64,000 nt of DNA from Stutzerimonas stutzeri (lineage in GTDB: Bacteria; Pseudomonadota; Gammaproteobacteria; Pseudomonadales; Pseudomonadaceae): assembly GCF_024451105.1 (NCBI RefSeq), contig NZ_JANGEY010000005.1, positions 124,001-188,000 on the forward strand, written 5' to 3'. Position numbers and translations under genes: made by a program. The notes under the pieces were generated by a model. That model saw nothing but the letters and a program-made list of their open reading frames with translations, ran no database searches and had not been told where the DNA came from. Shown here piece by piece: positions 16,179-25,251 of the stretch (the stretch's first letter is position 1; every line of letters begins with the position of its first letter).

Positions 16179-16628
16179 ATGGACATCCGCGTACAGGTCG
16201 AGGCGCTCCAGCCCGGCGCCGAACTGGAGAGGCTGCACGCCGCCAACGCCGGTATCGGCGCGGTGGCCTCCTTCGTCGGCTACGTGCGCGACTACAACGA
16301 CGGCGCCGCGGTCGCCGGCATGACCCTCGAGCACTACCCGGGCATGACCGAGAAGGCCCTGGCCGGCATCGTCGAGCAGGCCCGCGCGCGCTGGCCGCTG
16401 CTCGGCGTGAGCGTGGTCCATCGCGTCGGCCGCCTGCTGCCGGGCGAGCCGATCGTCTTCGTCGGTATCGCCAGCGCCCATCGCCAGGCCGCCTTCGAGG
16501 CCTGCGCATTCGTCATGGACTACCTGAAGACCCGGGCGCCGTTCTGGAAACGCGAGGACACCGCGGACGGTGCGCGCTGGGTCGGCGCTCGGGCCAGCGA
16601 TAGCGAGGCCGCCGAGCGCTGGGGCTGA
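16179..16628 (+). CDS. moaE: Molybdopterin synthase catalytic subunit MoaE
   Basis: A 149-residue catalytic subunit. It has the family blocks SFVGYVRD, LEHYPGMTEKAL, VVHRVGRLLPGEP and MDYLKTRAPFWKRE, the last carrying the catalytic lysines. It inserts two sulfurs from MoaD to make molybdopterin. Its spacing and strand place it in one operon with mobA-moaC and moaD. Confidence 0.93.
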   Translation: MDIRVQVEALQPGAELERLHAANAGIGAVASFVGYVRDYNDGAAVAGMTLEHYPGMTEKALAGIVEQARARWPLLGVSVVHRVGRLLPGEPIVFVGIASAHRQAAFEACAFVMDYLKTRAPFWKREDTADGARWVGARASDSEAAERWG

Positions 16629-16825
16629 TCGAGAAGGTTTGCCCCTTTCGGAGGCATTCTTGCTCCGTTCCGGTGCAGCGGGCGAGGGCGCCGCTGCAAT
16701 GCCCCTGCGACGTGCTTAACTATTGGGCGAGACGCTGCTCCAGGCGCCACCGGCAGGCTGGTGCAGTCCTTGCATCCGCACGGCCTACCTGACCGCCTGC
16801 GGCGGCAACCGAGGAGAGTCCCGCG

Positions 16826-17821
16826 ATGAACGACGCCATGCTGCTGGACGGCCATGGCCGCAAGATCGACTACCTGCGTCTGTCGGTGACCGATCGCTGC
16901 GACTTCCGCTGTGTCTACTGCATGGCCGAGGACATGACCTTCCTGCCGCGCCAGCAGGTGCTCGGCTTCGAGGAGATCGTCCGCCTCGCCCGGCTGTTCG
17001 TCGGCCTGGGCGTGCGCAAGATCCGCCTGACCGGCGGCGAGCCGCTGGTGCGCCGCGGCATCGTCGACCTGTGCCGGCAGATCGCCGCGCTGCCCGGACT
17101 GCGCGAGCTGGTGATGACCAGCAACGGCTCGCAACTGGTCAGGTTGGCCGCGCCGCTGGCCGAGGCTGGGGTCCGGCGCCTGAACATCAGCCTCGACAGC
17201 CTGGATGCGCAGCGCTTCCACGCCATCACCCGCACCGGCCAGCTCGACCAGGTGCTGGCCGGTATCGAGGCGGCGCGCGCGGCGGGCTTCGCGCGGATCA
17301 AGCTCAACAGCGTGATCATGAAGGGGCGCAACGACGACGAGGTGCCGACGCTGGTCGACTTCGCCGTCGCCAACGGCCTGGACATCAGCTTCATCGAGGA
17401 GATGCCGCTGGGCCAGGTCGGTCGCGACCGCGGCGAGGCGTTCTGTTCCAGCGACGAGGTGCGCGCGCGCATCGCCGAGCGTTACAACCTGTTCGACAGC
17501 CCCGAGCAGAGCGGCGGACCGGCACGCTACGTGCGCCTGGAAGGCCATCCCGGCACCCGCGTCGGCTTCATCTCGCCGCACTCGCACAACTTCTGCGCCA
17601 GCTGCAACCGCCTGCGCCTGACTGCCGAGGGGCGCCTGCTGCTGTGCCTCGGCCACGAGCACTCGCTGGACCTGCGCGGCCTGGTGCGCCGCCACCCGAC
17701 CGAGGACCGGCCGCTGCTCGAGGCGATCGGTGCGGCCCTGCAGCGCAAGCCGCTGCGCCACGAGTTCGCCAGCAGCGGCGAGGTGCAGGTGCTGCGCTTC
17801 ATGAACGCCACCGGGGGCTGA
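16826..17821 (+). CDS. moaA: GTP 3',8-cyclase MoaA (radical SAM)
   Basis: A 331-residue radical SAM enzyme, the first step of molybdenum cofactor synthesis. The N-terminal cluster motif is [12 protein letters not shown] (CxxxCxxC) at about residues 24-32, and the C-terminal cluster is in [20 protein letters not shown] (three cysteines). The chain ends in a Gly-Gly tail (ATGG), needed in MoaA for catalysis. A GAGGAGAG site precedes the ATG. The 197-bp gap upstream has no molybdenum cofactor riboswitch that I can recognise, so this is the second transcription unit of the mo-block. Confidence 0.94.
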   Translation: MNDAMLLDGHGRKIDYLRLSVTDRCDFRCVYCMAEDMTFLPRQQVLGFEEIVRLARLFVGLGVRKIRLTGGEPLVRRGIVDLCRQIAALPGLRELVMTSNGSQLVRLAAPLAEAGVRRLNISLDSLDAQRFHAITRTGQLDQVLAGIEAARAAGFARIKLNSVIMKGRNDDEVPTLVDFAVANGLDISFIEEMPLGQVGRDRGEAFCSSDEVRARIAERYNLFDSPEQSGGPARYVRLEGHPGTRVGFISPHSHNFCASCNRLRLTAEGRLLLCLGHEHSLDLRGLVRRHPTEDRPLLEAIGAALQRKPLRHEFASSGEVQVLRFMNATGG

Positions 17822-17921
17822 GTGCCGGGCGCGCCGGCGGCATCCGTGACGCTGTGGCGGCTTCGAGCGATAATGTTTCGCTTTTCGCACCCGCAGCGCA
17901 GCGACACAAGGAATGCCCCCC

Positions 17922-18263
17922 ATGAGCGAAGCCCAAGCCGATCTCGACATGCAACTGATGCGTGCCGCCGCCTCCGAAGCCGCCGGCGTGCTGCGCACGC
18001 TCGGCAATCCCGATCGTCTGCTGTTGCTCTGCCAGCTCAGTCAGGGCGAGCGCTCGGTCGGCGAGCTGGAGTCGTTGCTCGGCCTGCGCCAGCCGAGCCT
18101 GTCGCAGCAACTGGCGGTACTGCGCAATGAGGGGCTGGTGCGTACCCGGCGCGACGGCAAGCGGATGTTCTACTCGATCGCCGAACCAAAGATGTTGGTG
18201 CTGCTCGGCACCCTCTACCGGCTGTACTGCCCGCAGGGCGACGAGGCCCGCGGCTCTGAGTAG
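17922..18263 (+). CDS. ArsR/SmtB-family regulator, possible BigR/SqrR-like persulfide sensor
   Basis: A 113-residue winged-helix repressor with RTLGNPDRLLLLCQLSQGE, the recognition helix region LRQPSLSQQLAVLRNEGLV and the wing TRRDGKRMFYS. Two cysteines stand at about residues 37 and 103, in LLLLCQ and RLYCPQ. These positions match the sensing pair of SqrR/BigR/YgaV regulators, which form a polysulfide link; the metal-site motif of ArsR (CVC) is absent. The start was set at MSEAQA because AAGGA lies nine bases upstream. No sulfide-oxidation genes are adjacent and the next gene is a pseudogene, so the target is unclear. Confidence 0.72.
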   Translation: MSEAQADLDMQLMRAAASEAAGVLRTLGNPDRLLLLCQLSQGERSVGELESLLGLRQPSLSQQLAVLRNEGLVRTRRDGKRMFYSIAEPKMLVLLGTLYRLYCPQGDEARGSE

Positions 18264-18316
18264 AGCTTTCTATTACGTAGTTTGTTTGGCGTTGCCTCCC
18301 CTTCCTGATCCCCGAA

Positions 18317-18555
18317 TTCGGCTAGCTGACCCTCGGTGTGGCCTGGTCGTCGAAGATCAGGACTGGCAAGTTCGAACGCTACGAGGGCCTGTTCGCCGAC
18401 CACGGCAGCTTCGACATCCTCGAGAGCTACGGCACCGGCCTGGCCTGGAAGGCCACCGACCGCCTCCAAGGCCTTCGGCGGCGGCGAGGTGGCCCTGAAG
18501 ATGCAGCAGGGCAGTGGCGGCATCGCCTACGCCTGGAAGCTCTGCAGCGGTTCGG
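18317..18555 (+). pseudogene. Remnant of an OmpP1/FadL-family outer membrane protein
   Basis: Two short stretches look like parts of a long-chain fatty-acid or hydrocarbon porin. The first (18326-18470) reads LTLGVAWSSKIRTGKFERY, then EGLFADHGSFDI and YGTGLAWKATDRL, similar to the FadL strand following 'LTLGVTYQSK'. The second, in another frame (about 18472-18535), reads AFGGGEVALKMQQ and GGIAYAWKL, like a terminal beta strand. A stop precedes the first part and a deletion plus frameshift joins the two. The rest of the 396-bp gap 18264-18659 has only a GGGGCGACC/GGTCGCCCC hairpin at 18606-18627. Confidence 0.55.
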
Positions 18556-18659
18556 CGATTTCCCACCCGCATCCTCGCGCAACCCCTTAAACTTGCACCA
18601 CCCGCGGGGCGACCGACCGGTCGCCCCGTTCCGTTCCGGGTCGATTCAGCGAGGATTTC

Positions 18660-19133
18660 ATGCAGGACAACGTTTCCCCGGCAGTCGCCGGTCAGGTCGG
18701 TTACGTCGCCATCGAGCAGCCGTTCGGCCTGCAGCCGCCCCAGGTGCATTGCCCGATCTGCGGCCAGCAGCAGTTCGTCGAGCAGGACGACGAGTACCTG
18801 GAGACGCCCTGCGAGCACCTGGCCTTCGTGTTCGGCGGCGAGGAGGACGAGTTCGTCTACGCCTCCGACGACTTCGCCGAGCGCTTCGCCCGCTTTGACG
18901 CCGAGCTCGATGTCCGCTTCCCCGACGACGACGCCCGCGCCAGCGCCGAGTACGAGGAAGCCAGCAGCTTCTACCGCGACCTGTTCGCGCGCCGCCTGGC
19001 CGATCTCGGCTATGGTGCCAGCCTGCTGGCCCTGCGCATCACCTACGGCGGCATGGCCGAGGGCAGTCCGGTGTGGTTCAGCGACGTCTACGGCTTCGAC
19101 TATGCGTCGATCCGCGAGGATGACGCGCAGTAG
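18660..19133 (+). CDS. Hypothetical acidic protein with CPIC motif
   Basis: A 157-residue protein I do not recognise. After a variable N terminus it has HCPICGQQQFVEQDDEYLETPCEH: a CxxC and a third Cys that could form a small zinc site. A very acidic middle part (FGGEEDEFVYASDDFAERF, FPDDDARASAEYEE) follows. There is no signal peptide or membrane segment, so it is probably cytoplasmic. The start is the ATG at 18660 with GAGG upstream. It is followed 15 bases later by the YqaA-like gene and may be in the same transcript. Confidence 0.6.
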   Translation: MQDNVSPAVAGQVGYVAIEQPFGLQPPQVHCPICGQQQFVEQDDEYLETPCEHLAFVFGGEEDEFVYASDDFAERFARFDAELDVRFPDDDARASAEYEEASSFYRDLFARRLADLGYGASLLALRITYGGMAEGSPVWFSDVYGFDYASIREDDAQ

Positions 19134-19147
19134 CGCCCGCCCAGCCC

Positions 19148-19585
19148 ATGCTCGATCTCGGCGCCTATCTGGGCCTGTTCCTCGCCGCCTTCGGCGCCGC
19201 CAGCCTGCTGCCGCTGCAGTCCGAGGCGCTGCTGGTCGGCCTGCTGCTGGCCGACCGCTATCCGCTGGCGGCCCTGCTGGCGGTGGCCACCGCCGGCAAC
19301 GTGCTCGGCTCGCTGCTCAACTGGCTGCTCGGCCTGTATGTCGAGCGCTTCCGCCAGCGGCGCTGGTTCCCGGTGAGCGAGGCGCAGTTGCAGCGTGCCC
19401 AGGGCTGGTACCGGCGCCACGGGCGCTGGTCGCTGCTGCTGAGCTGGTTGCCGGTGGTCGGCGATCCGCTGACCCTGGTCGCCGGAGTGATGCGCGAATC
19501 CTTCTGGATCGTGCTGCTCCTGGTCACCCTGGCCAAGGGCGTGCGCTACGCGGTTCTCGCCGCCGCGACCCTGGGCCTGGCCTGA
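19148..19585 (+). CDS. YqaA-like DedA-family membrane protein
   Basis: A 145-residue inner-membrane protein with the SNARE-associated/DedA signature of the YqaA subgroup: AASLLPLQSEALLVGLLLA, then ATAGNVLGSLLNWLLGLYVE, then RHGRWSLLLSWLPVVGDPLT and a final hydrophobic helix. DedA proteins help membrane lipid transport and homeostasis; the role of YqaA is not settled. It lies between a hypothetical gene and a DUF2789 gene on the same strand. Confidence 0.8.
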   Translation: MLDLGAYLGLFLAAFGAASLLPLQSEALLVGLLLADRYPLAALLAVATAGNVLGSLLNWLLGLYVERFRQRRWFPVSEAQLQRAQGWYRRHGRWSLLLSWLPVVGDPLTLVAGVMRESFWIVLLLVTLAKGVRYAVLAAATLGLA

Positions 19586-19717
19586 TCGCGCTTGCTGCCT
19601 CGCTGCCTCGCTGCTGCCGCTGGGCGCGAATGGCTGCCGTGAGCCGGCAGGCTGACAGCTACTGGACAATACTCTGTGCTGTTCTCAACCATGCCGCGCA
19701 CCCCGCGGGAGGATGCC

Positions 19718-19954
19718 ATGGAACAGCCGATCCACGCCTTTCACCACTTGTTCGAGCAGCTCGGCCTGCCCAACGACAACGACTCGATCCGCCGCTTCAT
19801 CGAGCGCCATGCGCCGCTGCCCGATGATGTGCAACTGGCCGACGCCAGCTTCTGGACGCCCGCCCAGGCGGCCTTCCTGCGTGAGGAGATCCTCGAGGAC
19901 GCCGACTGGGCCGAGGTGGTCGACAATCTCAACGCAGCCCTGCGCGCCAGATAG
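19718..19954 (+). CDS. DUF2789 family protein
   Basis: A 78-residue soluble protein: MEQPIHAFHHLFEQLGLP at the start, ADASFWTPAQAAFLREEI in the middle and DWAEVVDNLNAALR at the end. This is the DUF2789 pattern, small helical proteins of Pseudomonas and relatives with no known function. The start has GGGAGGATGCC upstream, a strong ribosome site. A hairpin after the stop separates it from convergent ahpF. Confidence 0.78.
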   Translation: MEQPIHAFHHLFEQLGLPNDNDSIRRFIERHAPLPDDVQLADASFWTPAQAAFLREEILEDADWAEVVDNLNAALRAR

Positions 19955-19971
19955 CGGCATACGGACAGCAA

Positions 19972-20006
19972 AGCGCCGCGCCATCCACAGGGGAGGGCGC
20001 GGCGCT
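19972..20006. terminator. GC-rich hairpin between DUF2789 gene and ahpF
   Basis: An 11-bp stem AGCGCCGCGCC/GGCGCGGCGCT lies between two convergent genes. There is no U-tract, so termination strength is uncertain. Confidence 0.5.
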
Positions 20007-20021
20007 GATGGGGCCGGGCAA

Positions 20022-21578
20022 TCAGCCCTGGCGGATCAGATGGTCGAAGGCGCTCAGTGCGGCCTTGGCACCCTCGCCGACGGCGATGACGATCTGCTTG
20101 TAGGGCACGGTGGTCACGTCGCCGGCGGCGAACACGCCGGGGATGCTGGTCTGGCCCCGGGCGTCGACCACGATCTCGCCGAAGCGGGTCAGCTCCAGGG
20201 TGCCCTTCAGCCAGTCGCTGTTCGGCAGCAGGCCGATCTGCACGAAGATGCCTTCCAGCTCGAGTTCGTGCACCGCGTCGGTGTGGCGGTCCTTGTAGAC
20301 CAGGCCGGTGACCTTCTGGCCGTCGCCCTTGACCTCGGTGGTCTGCGCCATGGTGATCACGGTGACGTTGGCCAGGCTGCGCAACTTGTTCTGCAGCACC
20401 GCGTCGGCGCGCATGTGCTCGCCGAACTCCAGCAGGGTGACGTGGGCGACGATGCCGGCCAGGTCGATGGCCGCCTCGACGCCGGAGTTGCCGCCGCCGA
20501 TCACCGCCACCCGCTTGCCCTTGAACAGCGGGCCGTCGCAGTGCGGGCAGTAGGCCACGCCGCGGCCGCGGTACTCCTGCTCGCCCGGCACGTTCATCTC
20601 GCGCCAGCGCGCGCCGGTGGCGAGGATCACGGTCTTCGCCTTCAGCTCGCCGCCGTTGTCGAACTGCACGGTGTGCAGGCCGTCCTCGGTCTCGGCCGGG
20701 ATCAGCTTGCTGGCGCGCTGCAGGTTGATGATGTCGACCTCGTACTGGCGCACGTGCTCTTCCAGCGCGCGGGCCAGTTTCGGGCCTTCGGTCTCCGGCA
20801 CCGAGATGAAGTTCTCGATGGCCATGGTGTCGAGCACCTGGCCGCCGAAGCGCTCGGCGGCAACGCCGGTGCGGATGCCCTTGCGCGCGGCGTAGATGGC
20901 CGCCGAGGCGCCAGCCGGGCCGCCGCCGACCACCAGCACGTCGAAGGCGGTCCTGGCGTTGAGCTTCTCGGCGTCGCGGCTGCCGGCGCCGGTGTCCAGC
21001 TTGGCGAGGATCTCCTCGACGCCCATGCGGCCGTTGCCGAACGGCTCGCCGTTGAGGTAGATGCTCGGCACCGCCATGATCTGGCGCTGCTCGACCTCGG
21101 CCTGGAACAGCGCGCCGTCGATGGCCACGTGCTTGATGCGCGGGTTGAGCACCGCCATCAGGTTGAGTGCCTGCACCACGTCCGGGCAGTTGTGGCAGGA
21201 CAGCGAGAAGTAGGTCTCGAACTGGTAGTCGCCGTCGAGCGCCTTGATCTGCGCGATCACCTCGTCGGAGACCTTCGGCGGGTAGCCGCCCACCTGCAGC
21301 AGGGCCAGCACCAGCGAGGTGAACTCGTGGCCCATGGGCAGGCCGGCGAAGCGCGGGCCGACCTCCACGCCGTTGCGGCGGAAGCCGAACGAGGGCTTGC
21401 GGGCGTCCTGGCCTGCGGTATTCAGGGAGATGCTGTCGCTCAGGGCGTTGATGTCCTCGAGCAGGGCGAGCATTTCCTGGGATTTGGCGCCATCGTCCAG
21501 GGACGCGACGATCTCGTAGGGCTCGGTGACCTTCTCGAGGTAGGCCTTCAACTGGGCTTTCAGGTTGGCGTCCAACAT
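20022..21578 (-). CDS. ahpF: Alkyl hydroperoxide reductase subunit F
   Basis: A 518-residue flavoprotein that uses NAD(P)H to re-reduce AhpC. The N-terminal double-thioredoxin domain holds the redox pair SCHNCPDVV at about residues 128-136. A FAD site [17 protein letters not shown] begins at about 218. The catalytic disulfide CPHCDGP is near 340, then the nucleotide site [10 protein letters not shown], and a C-terminal FAD block [12 protein letters not shown]. The start is set at [11 protein letters not shown]; longer frames upstream run through the hairpin region. ahpC lies upstream on the same strand with hairpins in the 121-bp gap. Confidence 0.95.
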   Translation of the reverse strand: MLDANLKAQLKAYLEKVTEPYEIVASLDDGAKSQEMLALLEDINALSDSISLNTAGQDARKPSFGFRRNGVEVGPRFAGLPMGHEFTSLVLALLQVGGYPPKVSDEVIAQIKALDGDYQFETYFSLSCHNCPDVVQALNLMAVLNPRIKHVAIDGALFQAEVEQRQIMAVPSIYLNGEPFGNGRMGVEEILAKLDTGAGSRDAEKLNARTAFDVLVVGGGPAGASAAIYAARKGIRTGVAAERFGGQVLDTMAIENFISVPETEGPKLARALEEHVRQYEVDIINLQRASKLIPAETEDGLHTVQFDNGGELKAKTVILATGARWREMNVPGEQEYRGRGVAYCPHCDGPLFKGKRVAVIGGGNSGVEAAIDLAGIVAHVTLLEFGEHMRADAVLQNKLRSLANVTVITMAQTTEVKGDGQKVTGLVYKDRHTDAVHELELEGIFVQIGLLPNSDWLKGTLELTRFGEIVVDARGQTSIPGVFAAGDVTTVPYKQIVIAVGEGAKAALSAFDHLIRQG

Positions 21579-21613
21579 GGCGACGGTATCCCTCTGCGAA
21601 ATTCGAATATGAA

Positions 21614-21642
21614 AATGCCCGGGCGGAACCCACCCGGGCATT
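21614..21642 (-). terminator. Hairpin between ahpC and ahpF
   Basis: The stem AATGCCCGGG...CCCGGGCATT is followed on the minus strand by TTCAT. A second stem CGCGGGAGC/GCTCCCGCG lies at about 21650-21678. They probably let ahpC be expressed above ahpF by partial termination. Confidence 0.55.
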
Positions 21643-21699
21643 CGGGCGTCGCGGGAGCCGGATGACCGCTCCCGCGAGGCGACAACCAAGAAAGGCTGC

Positions 21700-22263
21700 T
21701 TAGATCTTGCCGACCAGGTCCAGCGACGGGGTCAGGGTCTCGGCGCCTTCCTTCCACTTGGCCGGGCAGACCTGGCCCGGGTGGGCGGCGGTGTACTGGG
21801 CGGCCTTCAGCTTGCGCAGGGTCTCGCTGACGTCGCGGGCGATCTCGTTGGAGTGGATCTCCAGGGTCTTGATCACGCCTTCCGGGTTGATGATGAAGGT
21901 ACCGCGCAGGGCCAGGCCTTCTTCCGGAATGTGCACGCCGAAGGCGTTGGTCAGCACGTGGGTCGGGTCGCCGATCAGCGGGAACTGGGCTTTGCCGACG
22001 GCCGGGGAGGTTTCGTGCCAGACCTTGTGGGAGAAGTGGGTGTCGGTGGTGACGATGTACACCTCGGCGCCGGCCTTCTGGAATTCGGCGTAGTTCTCGG
22101 CGGCGTCTTCGATCTCGGTCGGGCAGTTGAAGGTGAAGGCTGCCGGCATGAAGATCAGCACCGACCACTTGCCCTTCAGATCGGCTTCGGTGACCTCGAT
22201 GAACTTGCCGTTGTGGAAAGCGTTGACCTTGAACGGTTGAACCTGGGTATTGATGAGGGACAT
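21700..22263 (-). CDS. ahpC: Alkyl hydroperoxide reductase subunit C (peroxiredoxin)
   Basis: A 187-residue typical 2-Cys peroxiredoxin. The peroxidatic Cys is in [14 protein letters not shown] at about residue 47, and the resolving Cys in [13 protein letters not shown] at about 166. It scavenges H2O2, organic peroxides and peroxynitrite with AhpF as reductant. AAGGAG lies eight bases before the ATG. No clear OxyR site could be read by eye in the 229-bp gap to ssrA. Confidence 0.96.
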   Translation of the reverse strand: MSLINTQVQPFKVNAFHNGKFIEVTEADLKGKWSVLIFMPAAFTFNCPTEIEDAAENYAEFQKAGAEVYIVTTDTHFSHKVWHETSPAVGKAQFPLIGDPTHVLTNAFGVHIPEEGLALRGTFIINPEGVIKTLEIHSNEIARDVSETLRKLKAAQYTAAHPGQVCPAKWKEGAETLTPSLDLVGKI

Positions 22264-22492
22264 TCGCTGAACTCCTTCAGGGTTGAAAACTGGTTGGCGG
22301 GGAGCATCCTACCCCGCGCAGGGGGTTAGGCATAATTGATTGAGGGCATCGCCCCAATCGCCTGGCTCTATGAGCCCCTGGGCCGTCCGTCCGGCAGGCC
22401 GGGCGGCAGCCAGCCGGTACTCTACATCAGACTTGGCCGCAGTGAACCTTTGCCGTACACTTGACTCAAACCTCGCAAGCAAGCAGTACCCA

Positions 22493-22844
22493 GGGGCCGA
22501 TCAGGATTCGACGCCGGTAACAAAACTTGAGGGGCATGCCGAGTGGGTAACAGAACTCGTAAATCCACTGTTACAACTTCATAGTTGCCAACGACGACAA
22601 CTACGCTCTGGCGGCTTAATGCCCCAGCAGTCTCCAGGGGATGCCTGTAAACCCGAAAAGACTGTCAGATAGAACAGGATCGCCGCCAAGTTTGCTGTAG
22701 ACGTAACGGCTAAAACTCATACAGCTCGCCCAAAGCACCCTGCCCGTCGGGCGGCAATGGGTTAACTCAGTAGACTGGGATAAGCATGTAGAACCGATAG
22801 CGGAGAGCTGGCGGACGGGGGTTCAAATCCCCCCGGCTCCACCA
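22493..22844 (+). ncRNA. ssrA: Transfer-messenger RNA (ssrA)
   Basis: A 352-nt tmRNA that rescues stalled ribosomes. The 5' end GGGGCCGATCAGG pairs with the 3' end CCCCCCGGCTCCACCA to make the tRNA-like acceptor, with the T-arm GGGGGTTCAAATCCCC before it. The tag frame starts at GCC 22587 and ends at TAA 22617-22619, encoding ANDDNYALAA, the Pseudomonas-type tag. The CCA is encoded. It is followed by a strong terminator. Confidence 0.97.
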
Positions 22845-22854
22845 ATTGAACAGA

Positions 22855-22900
22855 GCAAAACCCCTGATTTTCCTAGAGAAATTTAGGGGTTTTGCTTTTC
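22855..22900 (+). terminator. Intrinsic terminator after ssrA
   Basis: The long stem GCAAAACCCCTGATTT pairs with AAATTTAGGGGTTTTGC and is followed by TTTTC, 11 bases after the tmRNA CCA. Confidence 0.85.
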
Positions 22901-23176
22901 TTGGGCCTGGGCTGTCGAAGAAAGTGACGACGGAAGGCTGCGCCCGGAACGATCCTCGGGTTCCCCATTGCAAGGGCGCGGCCCGTGGCGGGAAAGCCGA
23001 AGCCCGGCCGGGTCGGTCTGTGCGGCGCCCGGCCGGCGGTTGGTCTGGCTGGCGTCCTGGATGGAGCGCGGCTGCGTCTTCGTCTGCCCGTGCATCTTCT
23101 TCGCCCGCGGAGAGGGTTGCTCCTGGCCCGGTGAGCGTCGAGCGGCTGGATATCCCGGCGCTGCTGCCGAACCGGC
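22901..23176. other. Gap between ssrA terminator and hemerythrin gene, nothing recognised
   Basis: About 275 bp of GC-rich sequence. There is no integrase, no repeat of the tmRNA 3' end and no conserved frame. The 3' side of ssrA is a common integration site, but I see no island here. Confidence 0.5.
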
Positions 23177-23626
23177 TCAGCCGAAGATCTTGTTGAGCAT
23201 GCGGCTGACGAAGCCGCCCTCGAGGTCGCGCTTGACGTAGTTGACGTAGTGCTTGTCGTCGCGCTTGATGTGGTTGGTTAGCCACAGGCCGATGTCGCTG
23301 CGTACCTCGCGAGCCAGGCGGATCGGGTCCTCGCCGTTGCCAAAACGCTCGCGGTAGGCGTGGGCGCGCTCCTTGAAGCGTTCGTGGACCTCGTGGTGGG
23401 CTTCGAGCATCGGGTAGCCGGCCTTTTCCATCAGGCTCTCCTCGAAGGCGTTGTGGGAGATCGCGTAGTCGATCAGCGACTTGATCACCTGTTCGATCTC
23501 GCCGATGTCGCGGGTCTTGATCGCGTGGTCGATCTCTTCCAGGTACTCGAAGATGCGCTTGTGCTGTTCGTCGATGATGTCGATGCCGGTTTCGAACTCG
23601 CTGGTCCAGCTGATCGCAATAGCCAT
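23177..23626 (-). CDS. Bacteriohemerythrin
   Basis: A 149-residue O2-binding di-iron protein. The ligand pattern is visible: DIIDEQHKRIFEYLEEI (His and Glu-side of helix 1), ISHNAFEESLMEKAGYP (HxxxE), LEAHHEVHERF (His), and TNHIKRDDKHY (HxxxxD). Such proteins store or deliver oxygen in Pseudomonas and Methylococcus or act in aerotaxis. The start is set at MAIAISW, with GAGGAAGAGCC upstream. A longer frame of 69 codons has no family similarity. It is monocistronic. Confidence 0.92.
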   Translation of the reverse strand: MAIAISWTSEFETGIDIIDEQHKRIFEYLEEIDHAIKTRDIGEIEQVIKSLIDYAISHNAFEESLMEKAGYPMLEAHHEVHERFKERAHAYRERFGNGEDPIRLAREVRSDIGLWLTNHIKRDDKHYVNYVKRDLEGGFVSRMLNKIFG

Positions 23627-23922
23627 GGCTCTTCCTCGTTGAGTGCTGGTCTGGGCGCGGATCGCTCCGCCTGTCCAATTCAAAGCAAGTCTAATGCCAT
23701 ACTGTTTCCATGGTTTTGCGGCGAGATGACACGACGCCGGATGTGGCTCCGTGCGCTCTGCGCCGCCTGTCTGCGGCGGTCGTCGGGGGGCTTGCCGCAC
23801 TCTTTGGGTGCAATGCTGCGCAATTTTCGGCATTGCCGTCAGGGCGCGGGCGGGATCGGCGCTGTGGGTGGATACTTGTCGGGCTGCTCCGTTGCTCCCT
23901 CACTCTCAGCGAGGTATGCCCC

Positions 23923-24420
23923 ATGCGCCGCCCGGCCGTTGCCCTGCCCCCGATTTTCGCTCGTCTGCTGGCGCTGCTGCTCGCCATTTCCCTCGTCGGC
24001 TGCGCCTCGCTCGGCGGGCGAGATCCGCTCGCCCTCAACGTGGTCGGAGTCGAGCCGCTGCCCGGGGAGGGGATGGAGCTGCGCATGGCGGTGAAGCTGC
24101 GGGTGCAGAATCCCAACAGCGCTCCGGTCGACTACGATGGCGTCGCTCTGGAGTTGCTGGTTAACGGTCGGCCCCTGGCGCGCGGGGTGAGCGATGGGCG
24201 CGGCAGCGTGCCGCGCTTCGGCGAGAGTCTGCTGGTGGTGCCGGTGAGCGTTTCGGCTTTTTCCGTGCTGCGCCAGATGCTCGGCCTCAGTGAGCAGGCT
24301 CGGCTGGACAGCGTGCCCTACGTGCTGCGCGGCAAGCTGGGTGGCGGCTGGTTCGGTGGGCGGCGCTTCAGCGATTCCGGGCTGCTCGACCTGCGGGGGG
24401 TGAGCGAGGGGCTGCGCTGA
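23923..24420 (+). CDS. LEA type 2 family lipoprotein
   Basis: A 165-residue lipoprotein. The signal peptide ends in the lipobox LVGCAS, with the Cys at about residue 27. The LEA-14/water-stress fold follows: LNVVGVEPLPGEGMELRMAVKLRVQNPNSAPVDYDGV (in parts). The usual next block is ELLVNGRPLARGVSDG and then VPRFGESLLVVPVSVS. The family is found in the Pseudomonas envelope, with roles in stress tolerance proposed. The start MRRPAV fits a short signal n-region. The upstream gap of 296 bp shows no regulator site I recognise. Confidence 0.8.
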   Translation: MRRPAVALPPIFARLLALLLAISLVGCASLGGRDPLALNVVGVEPLPGEGMELRMAVKLRVQNPNSAPVDYDGVALELLVNGRPLARGVSDGRGSVPRFGESLLVVPVSVSAFSVLRQMLGLSEQARLDSVPYVLRGKLGGGWFGGRRFSDSGLLDLRGVSEGLR

Positions 24421-24434
24421 GGCCGGCGGCCGGC

Positions 24435-24626
24435 TCAGCCGGCCAGGTCCCAGACGCTATCGTCCTGCAGGGCGCGGGTCGGCACGTAGCGCGGCCTGCC
24501 GCCGACCTCCTCGAGCTCGGTGAGGCCGGCCAGTTGGTTGACGATGCGGTAGCGCTTGCCGGCGGTCTTGTCCTTGAGTGGGTAGAGTTCGGCGATCTGT
24601 CTGGCCAGTTCGGTGAGGGTGGGCAT
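24435..24626 (-). CDS. Small hypothetical protein
   Basis: A 63-residue basic, soluble protein that I do not recognise: MPTLTELARQIAELYPLKD, KTAGKRYRIVNQL and SVWDLAG at the end. GGAG lies seven bases before this ATG, which is preferred over an in-frame ATG seven codons upstream. It is convergent with the lipoprotein gene. The composition looks like a real gene, but there is no known family to name. Confidence 0.55.
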   Translation of the reverse strand: MPTLTELARQIAELYPLKDKTAGKRYRIVNQLAGLTELEEVGGRPRYVPTRALQDDSVWDLAG

Positions 24627-24779
24627 AGCTCTGCTCCGTGAATCCATGGCAGCTATTTACCGTGTGTCGGTTACAGTTGTGCTAAGGCGGGAGCAAGAAG
24701 CATGCCGCGAGTCGACGGCTGGAGGAGGCGGTCGGCCCGGTCGGTGGTGCGGGTGACGCTGGGGGCTTTTTCACGGGCA

Positions 24780-24812
24780 ACAAAAAACCGGCCGAGGCCG
24801 GTTTCTTGTCGG
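24780..24812 (-). terminator. Intrinsic terminator of rpsT
   Basis: On the minus strand the stem AAACCGGCCTCGGCCGGTTT is followed by TTTTGTTG, ten bases after the rpsT stop. Confidence 0.88.
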
Positions 24813-24821
24813 AACAGAAGC

Positions 24822-25091
24822 TTACGCCTGGGCGAGGGCCTTGATGTGGCCGTTCAGGCGGCTCTTGTGACGAGCGGCTTTGTTCTTGTGGATGATGCCT
24901 TTGTCGGCCATGCGGTCGATCACCGGCACCGCCAGGGTGTAGGCGGTCTGGGCCTTGGCCAAGTCTTTGGCATCGATAGCCTTGACTACGTTCTTGATGT
25001 AGGTACGCACCATCGAGCGCAGGCTGGCGTTGTGGCTGCGACGCTTCTCAGCCTGTTTGGCACGTTTTTTGGCGGAGGGGGAGTTGGCCAC
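24822..25091 (-). CDS. rpsT: 30S ribosomal protein S20
   Basis: An 89-residue basic primary 16S rRNA-binding protein: [20 protein letters not shown], then [13 protein letters not shown] and the C-terminal [19 protein letters not shown]. Length and sequence are normal. It is divergent from murJ with 160 bp between them. Confidence 0.97.
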   Translation of the reverse strand: MANSPSAKKRAKQAEKRRSHNASLRSMVRTYIKNVVKAIDAKDLAKAQTAYTLAVPVIDRMADKGIIHKNKAARHKSRLNGHIKALAQA

Positions 25092-25251
25092 CGTCGAGCT
25101 CCTCGAAAACTGGGGATACCAAGTAAATAAGGCCGCGAATCATGCCGACGCCGAGGGGCGTTGTCAAGGGGCGATGCGGCGTTGGAGTGCTGGTCTGCCG
25201 GGCGGGCGCTGGCTTACACTCGCCGACCTTTGCAGGGGCGGGGATTAAAGC

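Noticed and set aside
16629-16825. Possible molybdenum cofactor riboswitch before moaA
   Set aside because: The gap is long enough, but I could not match the conserved core of the motif by eye. A covariance search would decide.
22845-23176. Integrated island at the 3' end of ssrA
   Set aside because: There is no integrase gene, no duplicated tmRNA end and no foreign gene in the gap.
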